DNA of 64,000 bases from CAWVSB01 sp036960375 (GTDB taxonomy: Bacteria; Pseudomonadota; Gammaproteobacteria; Pseudomonadales; CAWVSB01): positions 62,001 to 126,000 of the forward strand of contig JBALVY010000006.1 in assembly GCA_036960375.1 (NCBI GenBank), written 5' to 3'. A program made the translations under genes and the position numbers. The notes under the pieces were generated by a model. It searched no databases and was not told the DNA's origin. It was given only the letters and a program-made list of their open reading frames with translations. Below are positions 44,353 through 53,305 of this stretch, one piece after another (position 1 is the stretch's first letter; the number at the start of each line of letters is the position of its first letter).

Positions 44353-45740
44353 TGACACCTGTATCCAATCTTCATCTTTATAATACTCTGACAGGTCAGA
44401 AAGAACTTTTCGAGTCGCTTGAACCTGATCGCGTAAAAATGTATGTCTGTGGCCCTACGGTCTATAACAGGGTGCATATAGGTAACGCGCGCCCGGTAGT
44501 GGTTTTTGATACGCTTTATCGCTTGTTGGGCACCTTGTATAGCGATGTTCAGTACGCCAGAAATATTACTGACATTGATGACAAGATCATGAAAACCGCA
44601 AAAGAGAATAAGGAATCTATTGCCGATTTAAGTGCTCGATTTACCCAGGCATTTTTCGATGATATGGCGGCTCTCGGAAATTTGGAACCGACCATTGTTC
44701 CCTATGCAACACAGCATATTCCCGAGATGATCGCGATGGTTGAGCGTCTAGTCGCAGAGGGCCATGCCTATAGCGCGGAAGGTCATGTATTGTTTGCGGT
44801 GCAATCAATGGAAGACTACGGCAAGTTATCCAATCGCTCACTTGATGACATGCTGGCCGGTGCGCGGGTAGAGGTTGCTCCCTATAAAAAATACGCAGGT
44901 GATTTTGTTCTCTGGAAACCCTCTGTTGACGATGAGCCCGGCTGGGACAGTCCCTGGGGGCGCGGACGGCCTGGTTGGCACCTGGAATGCTCGGCAATGA
45001 TAGAGAAACATTTGGGCAATACCATTGATATTCATGGCGGCGGTCGTGACCTGGTTTTCCCACATCACGAGAACGAAGTAGCGCAGAGCCAGTGTGCCCA
45101 TAACGGTGAGCAATTTGTCCGTTACTGGATGCACAACGGCTATATCAATATCGATGGTGAAAAAATGTCCAAGTCGTTGGGTAACTTTCGCTTGGTCAAA
45201 GATCTACTGGGCCATTATTCCGGTGAGGTATTACGCTTTGCCTTGTTGTCTGCCCACTATCGCTCAGAGCTGAATTTTAGCGCTGAGTTACTGGATCAGG
45301 CACGTAATACGCTAAATACGCTTTATGGTTATTTGAGAAATGCAGCGGACGTCTCAATAGGTGTTGCCCCAGAGCTTGGCTCCAGCAAGGTCTATGCTGC
45401 ATTGCTTGATGACCTGAATACGCCCGTTGCCATTAGTGAACTGCATGCGCTGGCCAAAACCATGAATCAAGCAGAAGGCGAGTTGAAGAGTCGGCTTAAA
45501 TCTGAGTTGCTTAGTCAGGCTGCTTTACTCGGATTACTGCAGCAAGAGCCCGATAGCTGGTTTCAACAGAGCGATGATGATGGGATAGCCGCTGAAGAAA
45601 TAGAGGCCTTAATAGAAGAACGCCTGCAGGCACGTGCGGACAAAAACTTTTTTCGTTCCGATGAAATCCGAGATCTTCTAAAGGCGCAGGGCGTGGTACT
45701 TGAAGATAGTCGTGCTGGAACCAGCTGGCGGCGAGAATAG
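44352..45740 (+). CDS. cysS: cysteinyl-tRNA synthetase
   Basis: CysS, 462 residues. MYVCGPTVYNRVHIGNARP holds a zinc-ligand cysteine and the HIGN motif, WHLECSAM and FPHHENEVAQS the other zinc ligands, and KMSKSLGNF the second catalytic motif. glnS-cysS in one operon is common in this group. A radical SAM gene follows after 3 bases. Confidence 0.98.
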   Translation: MTPVSNLHLYNTLTGQKELFESLEPDRVKMYVCGPTVYNRVHIGNARPVVVFDTLYRLLGTLYSDVQYARNITDIDDKIMKTAKENKESIADLSARFTQAFFDDMAALGNLEPTIVPYATQHIPEMIAMVERLVAEGHAYSAEGHVLFAVQSMEDYGKLSNRSLDDMLAGARVEVAPYKKYAGDFVLWKPSVDDEPGWDSPWGRGRPGWHLECSAMIEKHLGNTIDIHGGGRDLVFPHHENEVAQSQCAHNGEQFVRYWMHNGYINIDGEKMSKSLGNFRLVKDLLGHYSGEVLRFALLSAHYRSELNFSAELLDQARNTLNTLYGYLRNAADVSIGVAPELGSSKVYAALLDDLNTPVAISELHALAKTMNQAEGELKSRLKSELLSQAALLGLLQQEPDSWFQQSDDDGIAAEEIEALIEERLQARADKNFFRSDEIRDLLKAQGVVLEDSRAGTSWRRE

Positions 45741-45743
45741 CCC

Positions 45744-46631
45744 ATGCCGTTTGACTATATAGAGCCGGTTTTTCGACCGCCCAGTGAAGCACGATCTTTA
45801 ATTCTGCAAGTCACTAATGGCTGTTCATGGAACAAGTGCACGTTCTGCGATATGTATACCGCTGAGCAGAAGAAATTCCGACCCAAAGCCATAGAAGAAT
45901 TAGAGCAGGAGTTAATCGCGGTGCGCGATGCTGGCTATGCTGTGCGGCGTATCTTTCTTGCCGATGGTGACGCTATGACACTATCAGTACGCAGACTGAG
46001 AGAAATTCTGTCTCTCATCAAACACTATCTTCCCGACGTTCAGCGCGTATCCTCTTACTGTTTGCCGAGAAACCTCAAAAACAAAACTGTAGAGGAATTG
46101 GCAGAGTTGCGTGAGCTGGGTTTGCAACTTATGTACGTCGGCTGCGAGAGCGGCGATGATGCGGTTTTGAGTATGGTAAATAAAGGCGAAACTTTCGATA
46201 GCTCGCTATCAGCTTTGCAGAAAATTAAACAGGCAGGAATGAAAAGTTCGGTGATGATTCTTAATGGTATGGGTGGACGTGAATTTAGCGTCCAGCATGC
46301 TGAAAATTCGGCCAGACTGATGAATCTTGCACAACCAGAATACCTGTCTACGTTAGTGGTCTCTTTTCCCACTGGCTTAGATCGTTATCAGGCAGGCTTC
46401 AATGGCCGCTTTGTCCCTCTGGATCAGGATGAGTTATTTCGAGAGATGGACTTACTGCTGAATGCTCTGGAATTGGAGAAAACCGTCTTTCGCAGCGACC
46501 ATGCATCCAATTATCTTGTGCTTAAAGGCATATTGGGGCGTGACAAAGAACGGATGTTGGCGCAGGTACATATGGCTATCGAAAAACCCGGCGCGGTACC
46601 TCTACGGGCGGAGTGGCAGCGCGGTCTTTAA
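45744..46631 (+). CDS. radical SAM protein, unassigned function
   Basis: A 295-residue radical SAM enzyme. The cluster motif is NGCSWNKCTFCDMY, a CX4CX2C spacing rather than the usual CX3CX2C, followed by FLADGDAMTLS, a GGE-like SAM-contact region, and LQLMYVGCESGDDAVLSMVNKG. It resembles the elongator/Elp3-like radical SAM families without accessory domains. It probably belongs to the glnS-cysS transcript. The substrate is unknown. Confidence 0.8.
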   Translation: MPFDYIEPVFRPPSEARSLILQVTNGCSWNKCTFCDMYTAEQKKFRPKAIEELEQELIAVRDAGYAVRRIFLADGDAMTLSVRRLREILSLIKHYLPDVQRVSSYCLPRNLKNKTVEELAELRELGLQLMYVGCESGDDAVLSMVNKGETFDSSLSALQKIKQAGMKSSVMILNGMGGREFSVQHAENSARLMNLAQPEYLSTLVVSFPTGLDRYQAGFNGRFVPLDQDELFREMDLLLNALELEKTVFRSDHASNYLVLKGILGRDKERMLAQVHMAIEKPGAVPLRAEWQRGL

Positions 46632-46632
46632 A

Positions 46633-47571
46633 CTATCCCAGTTTTTCTAATAACTCTTTGGCACAGCGGTAGTGATCGTTGAGCGGTATGCCACCATGAG
46701 ACAATTCTTGTCCATCTTTCCATTGGCTAAATGTTTGAGTATGGCCATCTGCTTCCAGTTGATTTATACCCAACATGAATTTGTTATGCGCTTTTTTCGC
46801 GGCTAACTCAATTACTCTGACCTCAGCCTGTGAGTTTAGCGATTCATAGAGCATCGAGGTGCTATCTATGCTGACCCATACTTGGCTACAGCGAGCCAGG
46901 GTGGCCTGTATCCAGCTTGAGTCGACATCTCGCCAGTGTATACACGTAGCAGTTAATTCACCCAGCTGCGCCTCAAGCTTTCCGGGAGTGCGTCTTGAAT
47001 CACTTATGATCCACTCGGAGCATTCTGTTGCACTGACAATTGCCTGGATCTGAGCCACTACATCAGGCCAGTTCCAGCTGAAAGCGTTGCTATCACCGCC
47101 TAAAAGGATCAGGCCTAGCGAGCCTTTGTCAGCCTGTTGAGCGGCTGAGGGGCACAGAACACCTTTTGATGTGATCACCGATGGGCCATCTTTGACCCGG
47201 TCATGACTGGGTATAATTGTCTGGTCAAACCAGCTTAAAGGCAGAGAAGGGCGCATCAAGGCTACCGCTTTTCCACCGAAGCAGCGGCGGGCAATCAACA
47301 GCGAGGCATGAGTCTTATGCCCTGTGCCGATGATTAAATCAGGCTTTGGTAAACCCTGTACAGTGGGGTATTGCTTGGATATCCAGCAGTAAAGGCTGTG
47401 AAATACACCGCCTTTGATAGCGGGGACGTCATATGTTGTCACCGATACGAGTAAAGCCAGGCCTTCGATCAAGGCCTGGCTCTGTTTCTCGTGGCCACGA
47501 TTTCCGTCAACGATGCGCCAGACAACCCATGTTTTGTCACTGTTGGCTGTACTATGATTGACGGTGTTCAT
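46633..47571 (-). CDS. ELM1/GtrOC1-like protein
   Basis: A 312-residue protein similar to the 'mitochondrial fission ELM1' family, which in bacteria looks like a nucleotide-sugar glycosyltransferase fold. WRIVDGNRGHEKQSQALIEGL at the N-terminus, IGTGHKTHASLL and LGGDSNAFSWNW are the family landmarks. The bacterial role is not established; envelope glycan work is a guess. It is 11 bases downstream of folD on the same strand. Confidence 0.7.
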   Translation of the reverse strand: MNTVNHSTANSDKTWVVWRIVDGNRGHEKQSQALIEGLALLVSVTTYDVPAIKGGVFHSLYCWISKQYPTVQGLPKPDLIIGTGHKTHASLLIARRCFGGKAVALMRPSLPLSWFDQTIIPSHDRVKDGPSVITSKGVLCPSAAQQADKGSLGLILLGGDSNAFSWNWPDVVAQIQAIVSATECSEWIISDSRRTPGKLEAQLGELTATCIHWRDVDSSWIQATLARCSQVWVSIDSTSMLYESLNSQAEVRVIELAAKKAHNKFMLGINQLEADGHTQTFSQWKDGQELSHGGIPLNDHYRCAKELLEKLG

Positions 47572-47582
47572 AACATATTTGC

Positions 47583-48428
47583 CTAGGCGATGCTTTTTTC
47601 GCCGGATTCAACACTCTGGAATATCAGTGTATTGATGGTCATAGGGCCAACGCCACCGGGTACGGGGGTATAAGCACTCGCTTTGTCCATGATAGCCGAC
47701 AACTCAACATCACCGACGCCGCCGGGGTGATAACCCGCGTCTACCACGACAGCGCCGTCTTTGATCCAGTCGCCTTTGATAAATTCCGGACGACCCACTG
47801 CGCCGACAACGATATCGCCCTGTCTTACCAGATCAGCCAAATTACGCGTGCGTGAATGGCAAATAGTGACGGTGGCGTTGGCCTGCAGTAACATCATTGC
47901 CATCGGTTTGCCCAAAATTGGGCTGCGCCCAACAACTACGGCATGTTTGCCTTCAATATCGACCTTGTAGGCTTCTAGTAAGCGCATGATGCCTTGTGGA
48001 GTGGCACAGCCATAGGCTGACTCACCCATAGCCATACGTCCAAAGCCGAGGCAGGTCACACCATCAACATCCTTCTCTAGCGCAATGGCATCGAAACACG
48101 CGCGCTCGTCAATTTGTTCAGGTACCGGGTGCTGTAGCAGAATACCGTGTACGTTAATGTCATTGTTTAACTCTGCAATTTTATCCAACAGTTGTTCGGT
48201 ACTAGTCGTAGAGGGCATTTCTACGGCGAGAGAATCCATACCAACCCGGCGGCAGGCATTGCCCTTCATTTTCACGTAAGTGGCAGATGCCGGGTCGTCA
48301 CCCACCAGGATTGTGGCTAGAATCGGGGTTCTGCCATCGCTTTTCTCTTTCAAAGCAATAACTCGCTCGCTGAGCAGGGCTTCGGTTTCCTGTGCTAGTG
48401 CCTTTCCATCTAGTATTTGAGCGGTCAT
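47583..48428 (-). CDS. folD: methylenetetrahydrofolate dehydrogenase/cyclohydrolase
   Basis: FolD, 281 residues, makes formyl-THF from methylene-THF in two steps. YVKMKGNACRRVGM carries the catalytic lysine, LLQHPVPEQID is the substrate loop, VVGRSPILGKPMAMMLLQANATVT binds NADP, and PVPGGVGPMTINTL is the C-terminal signature. Confidence 0.98.
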   Translation of the reverse strand: MTAQILDGKALAQETEALLSERVIALKEKSDGRTPILATILVGDDPASATYVKMKGNACRRVGMDSLAVEMPSTTSTEQLLDKIAELNNDINVHGILLQHPVPEQIDERACFDAIALEKDVDGVTCLGFGRMAMGESAYGCATPQGIMRLLEAYKVDIEGKHAVVVGRSPILGKPMAMMLLQANATVTICHSRTRNLADLVRQGDIVVGAVGRPEFIKGDWIKDGAVVVDAGYHPGGVGDVELSAIMDKASAYTPVPGGVGPMTINTLIFQSVESGEKSIA

Positions 48429-48540
48429 TTAACGGTCCCTAGTGGTGATAATTTTAATGTTATTCGATGTGTACGCATTTTCGCATGCTTGGAGTTTTCA
48501 GCATAGGCCAAATTTATTCGTAGTGAGGCCTATATCCCCG

Positions 48541-48569
48541 TTGACGATGGATAGGGATATGAGTATTAT
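48541..48569 (+). promoter_or_regulatory. promoter of tRNA cluster
   Basis: TTGACG, a 17-nt spacer and TATTAT, followed by a GC-rich discriminator (gcgcggg) typical of growth-rate and ppGpp-controlled stable RNA promoters. It lies 48 bases before tRNA-Pro. Confidence 0.7.
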
Positions 48570-48616
48570 GCGCGGGCTTTTAGCGGGGGAACATGCCTCG
48601 TTTGGGTAGAAAATAT

Positions 48617-48693
48617 CGGGGTATAGCGCAGTCTGGTAGCGCGCCTGCTTTGGGAGCAGGATGTCGGGAGTTCGAATCTCTCTACCCCGACCA
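48617..48693 (+). tRNA. tRNA-Pro (anticodon TGG)
   Basis: A 77-nt cloverleaf. The acceptor cggggta pairs with taccccg, the anticodon stem is cctgc/gcagg with TGG at 48651-48653, the T-loop is ttcgaat, and CCA is encoded. Confidence 0.97.
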
Positions 48694-48717
48694 TTTTTAG
48701 AGTGCACTTTTACCTGT

Positions 48718-48794
48718 GCGCCCGTAGCTCAGCCGGATAGAGCAACGGCCTTCTAAGCCGTAGGTCGCAGGTTCGAATCCTGCCGGGCGCGCCA
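48718..48794 (+). tRNA. tRNA-Arg (anticodon TCT)
   Basis: A 77-nt cloverleaf. The acceptor gcgcccg pairs with cgggcgc, the anticodon stem is acggc/gccgt with TCT in the loop, the T-loop is ttcgaat, and CCA is encoded. It lies 24 bases after tRNA-Pro. Confidence 0.97.
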
Positions 48795-48846
48795 TTTTGT
48801 AGATGGTTAACGGTAGAATAAGGTAAAGTGTCTTCAAGTTTGTAGT

Positions 48847-48923
48847 GGTGGCCGTAGCTCAGTTGGTAGAGTCCAGGATTGTGATTCCTGTCGTCGCGGG
48901 TTCAAGCCCCGTCGGCCACCCCA
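48847..48923 (+). tRNA. tRNA-His (anticodon GTG)
   Basis: The acceptor gtggccg pairs with cggccac. The extra G at 48847 faces discriminator C at 48920, the hallmark of tRNA-His. The anticodon stem is cagga/tcctg with GTG, the T-loop is ttcaagc, and CCA is encoded. Confidence 0.97.
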
Positions 48924-49132
48924 TTTTACTCCTCGTTTGAACAAGCCATTACCTATTCCCCTAAGGGCTTTATACCTACTCGCCCAAGCTAAGTATCGTT
49001 AAAAAATGCTAGTCTATACTGATTGTTTCTTTTGCAACGCGGTCAAGAAACGCTGAATCAACTATGTCGTAGCCGGTTCTCCGAGGGCAAATGATTCAGG
49101 TTCCTACCTGCACTTAAAATATTTGTTTATCT

Positions 49133-50116
49133 ATGACATTAAAATTATCAGTACTCGACCAGTCTCTCGCTCGATCAGCAGATGAGGCTCCCGCAGCGCT
49201 GCAGGAAACACTGCAAATGGCGCAGTGGTGTGAAAAACTCGGCTATGAGCGTTTTTGGGTATCAGAGCATCATGCTTTTCCCTCTGTTGCTGGCAGTGCC
49301 CCTGAAGTTCTACTGGGCGCCTTGGGCGCGGTCACCAATAGTATTCGGCTGGGTTCCGGTGGCATTATGCTGCCGCATTACAGCCCCTATAAAGTTGCAG
49401 AAGTATTTTCTCTATTGGCCAATCTCTATCCCGACAGAATTGATCTTGGGGTGGGTCGAGCTCCTGGCGCAGACATGTCTACAGCAGTGGCGCTAGCCAA
49501 CGACGGGCGGCCGAAATTTGAGCGCTTTCCGGATCAGGTAGAGCAACTCAGCCAATACTTGTGGAGCGACGATACCAAGCCTTTGGTCAGCCCAAAACCC
49601 CCGCCTCAGCTGCCTATATGGATGCTGGGCTCGAGCTCGGATAGTGCGATATTAGCCGCCCAGAGAGGCCTGCCTTATAACCTGGGGCTGTTTATCAACC
49701 CGCAGGCCGATGCCAGATTAATTGGACTATATAAACAACGATTTCAACCGGGGCCGACACTTAAAAAACCTTACGCCATTCTGACAATAAGCGTGTTTTG
49801 TGCGGATACCAAAGAGCAGGCTAAAGCGCTACAGTTGACCTACGACTTGAATCTTTTCCGGTTTTTTACCGGTCAATCCAATGGCCGCTCATTGACTCCC
49901 CAAGAGGCAATGAATTATCCGATCGGCGCGCAAGAACAGGCGTTTATTTCCGGTCGGGAGAATAGCCGCGCTGCCGGCACGCCTGAACAGGTATATCAGA
50001 AAATTAGTGAACTTGCTGAGCTACACGATGCCGACGAGATTATGGCTGTGACCAATATGTATTACTTTGAAGATCGCAAAAAATCATTTGAATTGTTACG
50101 CGGTGTATTTACTTAA
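49133..50116 (+). CDS. LLM-class flavin-dependent oxidoreductase, MsnO8-type
   Basis: A 327-residue luciferase-like flavin enzyme. It opens with LKLSVLDQSLARS, and RFWVSEHHAFPSVAGSAPEVLLG and RLGSGGIMLPHYSPYKVAE are typical of the MsnO8 subgroup; DLGVGRAPGAD follows. The substrate is unknown. No Shine-Dalgarno is visible before the ATG. It is separate in sequence from the enzyme at the window start. A small membrane-protein gene follows after 8 bases. Confidence 0.88.
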   Translation: MTLKLSVLDQSLARSADEAPAALQETLQMAQWCEKLGYERFWVSEHHAFPSVAGSAPEVLLGALGAVTNSIRLGSGGIMLPHYSPYKVAEVFSLLANLYPDRIDLGVGRAPGADMSTAVALANDGRPKFERFPDQVEQLSQYLWSDDTKPLVSPKPPPQLPIWMLGSSSDSAILAAQRGLPYNLGLFINPQADARLIGLYKQRFQPGPTLKKPYAILTISVFCADTKEQAKALQLTYDLNLFRFFTGQSNGRSLTPQEAMNYPIGAQEQAFISGRENSRAAGTPEQVYQKISELAELHDADEIMAVTNMYYFEDRKKSFELLRGVFT

Positions 50117-50124
50117 AGGCTTCA

Positions 50125-50439
50125 ATGTTTCATATATTGCTACATTTTTTAATTCCTGCGTTGATCGCCTATGTGTTTTTTAAGCGTCAATGGAAAATAG
50201 CCTACCTGATAATGGTGGCAACAATGCTGGTTGACCTGGACCATCTTTTAGCCATTCCTATATATGACCCAGGCCGCTGTAGTATGGGATTTCATCCATT
50301 GCACAGTTATGCATTAATCGTGTTATATGCATTGATTTGTTTTATTCCCAAGCTGCGTTTTATCGGTATTGGGCTGGTTATTCATATGCTACTTGATTCG
50401 ATAGATTGCCAGTTAACCAACGGTAGCTGGTTCGTTTAG
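50125..50439 (+). CDS. small membrane protein, DUF6122-like
   Basis: A 104-residue integral membrane protein with three to four hydrophobic segments. It has metal-binding-like histidine/aspartate motifs: LLHFLIPAL, MLVDLDHLLAIPIYDP, FHPLHSYAL and VIHMLLDSIDC, resembling the DUF6122 family. Function is unknown, though the H/D pattern recalls small membrane hydrolases. It is probably cotranscribed with the preceding oxidoreductase. Confidence 0.65.
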   Translation: MFHILLHFLIPALIAYVFFKRQWKIAYLIMVATMLVDLDHLLAIPIYDPGRCSMGFHPLHSYALIVLYALICFIPKLRFIGIGLVIHMLLDSIDCQLTNGSWFV

Positions 50440-50441
50440 CG

Positions 50442-50470
50442 TTGACTTTGCCAAGCCACTAGCGTAATTT
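50442..50470 (+). promoter_or_regulatory. promoter of cobalamin operon
   Basis: TTGACT (50442-50447), a 17-nt spacer and TAATTT (50465-50470) place a start near 50477, just before the riboswitch aptamer. Confidence 0.5.
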
Positions 50471-50487
50471 CCGCCCCTTGCAATGTT

Positions 50488-50711
50488 CCAGGTGCCCTGA
50501 GGTTTTTCTAACAAAGGGTGAAACGGGAAGTCGGTGCGCTTTATGCAATCCCGACGCTGCCCCCGCAACGGTAAGTGAGATTGACCGATCATACAGCCAC
50601 TGTGTCACTGACATGGGAAGGCGATCAGTCTTTAGCAATACTCACGAGCCCGGAGACCGGCCTGGTACTTCGCAGTCGAACCGCGGGGAGCGGTCGTCGA
50701 CGGTGAGTACC
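50488..50711 (+). ncRNA. cobalamin riboswitch (AdoCbl type) and expression platform
   Basis: The aptamer runs about 50488-50665. P1 is ccagg/cctgg, followed by AGGTGCC, AAGGGTGAAACGGGAA, GCCCCCGCAACGGTAAG and the B12 box AGCCCGGAGACCGGCCT at 50647-50663. The platform shows alternatives: TACTCAC (50639-50645) is complementary to GTGAGTA (50703-50709), and GGTACT (50664-50669) to AGTACC (50706-50711). Together they compete with P1. It should repress btuB and the whole operon when adenosylcobalamin is plentiful. The rest of the gene-free stretch to 50787 holds a possible CCCCG/CGGGG hairpin (50736-50767) just before the btuB Shine-Dalgarno AAGGGA. Confidence 0.95.
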
Positions 50712-50787
50712 TATTCGTTCTCATTATCCCTATGCCCCCGCGATAAATCACTTTTTTGCGTTCGGGGTTGAACGTCAAGGGATAAAC

Positions 50788-52650
50788 ATGAAGCTTAAAT
50801 ACCTACCCGTAGCCATTGCTGCGATCTCGGTCCTACCTGCCATTTCTGTGGCACAACCTCTCTTAGAGGAAATGATCGTCACTTCCAGTCGTATTGAAAT
50901 GCCTCTACGTAATATTGGTACATCCATATCGGTAATTAATCAGGCGGATATAGAATTGAGCGGCTATGCCTCTTTATTTGATATTTTAAGTACGCAACCT
51001 GGAATTGCGGTAAGCAATAGCGGTGGCATGGGAAAGGTCACTGCGTTACGGGTAAGGGGAGAAGAGAGCTTCCGTACCTTAGTCATACTCGACGGTATTA
51101 GGCTGTCTGATCCTACCGGCACCCAGGTCGGCCCACAAATTGAACATATTATGGCGACCGGCAATATTGAAAGGGTAGAAATTCTGCGTGGGCCACAAGG
51201 TTTGATGTATGGCGCTGATGCAGGTGGGGTGATTAATATTATCAGTGCCATGCCCGATGAGGGCGTCAGCGGCAAACTGAGCGCAGAAGCGGGTAGTTTC
51301 GACAGTCGTAAGATCGATGCCAATATTGCGGCAGCAAGCGAACAGTTTGATGTGTCATTATCAGGACAATATGTGGAAACAGAGGGGTTTGATTCCCGCG
51401 AACTCGGCGAGGCTTCATCTGACGACGATGGTTATGAGAATAACACCTTGCATGCCCGAGTCGGTTGGAATTTGAGTGACGATTTGCGCCTGCAACTTAT
51501 TGCCCGAAGTGTCGATGCTACTTCAGAGTACGATGGCTGTTTCTACTCACTTACGCACGATTGCACGACTGACAGTAATCAGGACAATCTACGTATTACT
51601 GCCAATTATCAGGATGACGTACTGAGTCACAAACTGGCTTTTGAGCGAAGTGATATAGACCGCCGGAACTTCGACGATGGTATTGAATCCTACGCAACGC
51701 AAGGTGAGTCAAGCCGAAGCGAGTATCTCGGCAGCTGGCGCCTCAACGACAGTAATAGCCTTGTCTATGGTTTTGATCTGGAAAATCAGGACGTAGTTAA
51801 CAATGCGGGACAGACCTATGATAGAACACAAAGAGGCTACTACCTGGAGTATCAAGGACTGTTTCTTGACGGTTTGTCGATAACCGGAGGGGTAAGACAC
51901 GACGACCTTGATGATTTTGGTAACCATAATAGTTTCCGTATTACTGCAGCCTACGTTCAGGAGTTGGGAGACGGTCAAGCGGTTAAATATCGCAGCAGTT
52001 ACGGCACCGGTTTTCGCGCGCCGAGTTTGTCGGAGCAGGCTTATAACGACGGTCCATACGCTTGGGGTCCAGCTGCCGGTCTTCAATTAATTGAAGAGTC
52101 CAGCAGTGGTTTCGATATAGGCATGGAGTATTTTCTGGATAACGGTTTACACCTGGAATTGGTGTATTTTGATCAAAAAGTCGATGATGAAATCTATTTT
52201 GATCTGGTCTATTTTTATGGCTACTTACAATCACTGGGCACAACCAAGTCAAAGGGTGTAGAACTTGCGGCGCTTGTGCCCTTGGGTGATAACTGGCAGT
52301 TAAAAGCCAATTACACCTATAACGATACCGAGACGCCGGACGGTTTACAGCGTATTCGCCGGCCTAGTCATATTGGCAATATAGGTGTGCAATATAATGC
52401 GCTCCAAGACAAACTGAGAATATCGGCCAATTGGCGTTTTAGCGCAGATGCCCAGGATGAGCAATATGGTGTAGGACGTATACCATTGGATGACTATCAG
52501 GTGCTTGATATTAGTGCGAATTACGCCGTCACGGATGCGCTTGAAGTGTATGGACGTATCGAAAACATTACTGACGAGTATTATCAGGAAGTTACTAGTT
52601 ATAATAGCGCACCACGGGCCGCTTATGCGGGTATACGATACCAGTTCTAG
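50788..52650 (+). CDS. btuB: TonB-dependent vitamin B12 receptor
   Basis: A 620-residue outer-membrane receptor for cobalamin. A signal peptide ends near ISVAQ, the TonB box region is EEMIVTSSRIE, the plug has RVEILRGPQGLMYGADAGGVINI, and the barrel ends in YAGIRYQF. Size fits BtuB (about 600) and is much smaller than the two ~810-residue receptors in Region 1. The riboswitch immediately upstream and B12 genes downstream fix the assignment. Confidence 0.94.
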   Translation: MKLKYLPVAIAAISVLPAISVAQPLLEEMIVTSSRIEMPLRNIGTSISVINQADIELSGYASLFDILSTQPGIAVSNSGGMGKVTALRVRGEESFRTLVILDGIRLSDPTGTQVGPQIEHIMATGNIERVEILRGPQGLMYGADAGGVINIISAMPDEGVSGKLSAEAGSFDSRKIDANIAAASEQFDVSLSGQYVETEGFDSRELGEASSDDDGYENNTLHARVGWNLSDDLRLQLIARSVDATSEYDGCFYSLTHDCTTDSNQDNLRITANYQDDVLSHKLAFERSDIDRRNFDDGIESYATQGESSRSEYLGSWRLNDSNSLVYGFDLENQDVVNNAGQTYDRTQRGYYLEYQGLFLDGLSITGGVRHDDLDDFGNHNSFRITAAYVQELGDGQAVKYRSSYGTGFRAPSLSEQAYNDGPYAWGPAAGLQLIEESSSGFDIGMEYFLDNGLHLELVYFDQKVDDEIYFDLVYFYGYLQSLGTTKSKGVELAALVPLGDNWQLKANYTYNDTETPDGLQRIRRPSHIGNIGVQYNALQDKLRISANWRFSADAQDEQYGVGRIPLDDYQVLDISANYAVTDALEVYGRIENITDEYYQEVTSYNSAPRAAYAGIRYQF

Positions 52651-52684
52651 GATACGGTGTTCATTCACAAGGCGGAGAATAGAT

Positions 52685-53299
52685 ATGTCTGACGACACTT
52701 TGGATCGCGACGAAAAACATAAAAAGAAGAGCCAGAAACTTAAGGAAAAGGTCGATGCCCATATCGACACCGCCACGATTGAAACTGGCACGATTCTGCT
52801 ACTAACGGGTAATGGCAAAGGCAAAAGCAGTTCGGCCTTTGGCATGGTGATGCGCAGTCTGGGCTACAACTATAAAGTGGGAATTGTGCAGTTTATCAAA
52901 GGTGTACAGCTTTCAGGTGAGGAACTATATATACAGAACCAACATCCTGAAGTACCGTTTTATCAAATGGGTACAGGTTTTACCTGGGATACCCAGGATC
53001 GTTCTGGTGATATTGCAGCAGCCGAGGCAACCTGGGTTCAAGCTGCTGCTATGTTAAAGGATGAGTCATTGCATCTAGTGGTACTCGATGAGTTGACCTA
53101 TATGCTGGGCTACGATTATTTAGATGAAACAATGGTGCTTGAAGCGCTAAAAAATCGGCCCCCGGAACAGACCGTTGTGGTGACGGGTCGCGGTGGCGGC
53201 AAGGCTTTAACAGAGCTGGCTGATACGGTGACTGAGTTAAAAGAAGTCAAACATGCCTATCAGGCCGGAGTTAAAGCCCGCAAAGGTGTGGATTATTAA
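52685..53299 (+). CDS. cobO: cob(I)yrinic acid a,c-diamide adenosyltransferase
   Basis: CobO/BtuR, 204 residues, transfers the adenosyl group from ATP to cob(I)alamin-type corrinoids. The ATG at 52685 is chosen: GGCGGAG precedes it, and a longer reading frame back to 52490 would overlap btuB. The unusual P-loop is LLTGNGKGKSSSAFG; IVQFIKGVQLSGEE and LVVLDELTYML are family motifs. An N-terminal Lys/Asp-rich stretch is dispensable-looking. Confidence 0.95.
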   Translation: MSDDTLDRDEKHKKKSQKLKEKVDAHIDTATIETGTILLLTGNGKGKSSSAFGMVMRSLGYNYKVGIVQFIKGVQLSGEELYIQNQHPEVPFYQMGTGFTWDTQDRSGDIAAAEATWVQAAAMLKDESLHLVVLDELTYMLGYDYLDETMVLEALKNRPPEQTVVVTGRGGGKALTELADTVTELKEVKHAYQAGVKARKGVDY

Positions 53300-53305
53300 C
53301 TGCAA

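Noticed and set aside
48498..48707. 69-residue minus-strand ORF
   Set aside because: It runs antisense through tRNA-Pro; the tRNA cloverleaf explains the sequence.
50478..50771. 97-residue plus-strand ORF before btuB
   Set aside because: It lies across the cobalamin riboswitch, whose conserved boxes account for the sequence.
52345..52845. 166-residue minus-strand ORF across btuB and cobO
   Set aside because: It spans two well-supported genes on the other strand and resembles no family.
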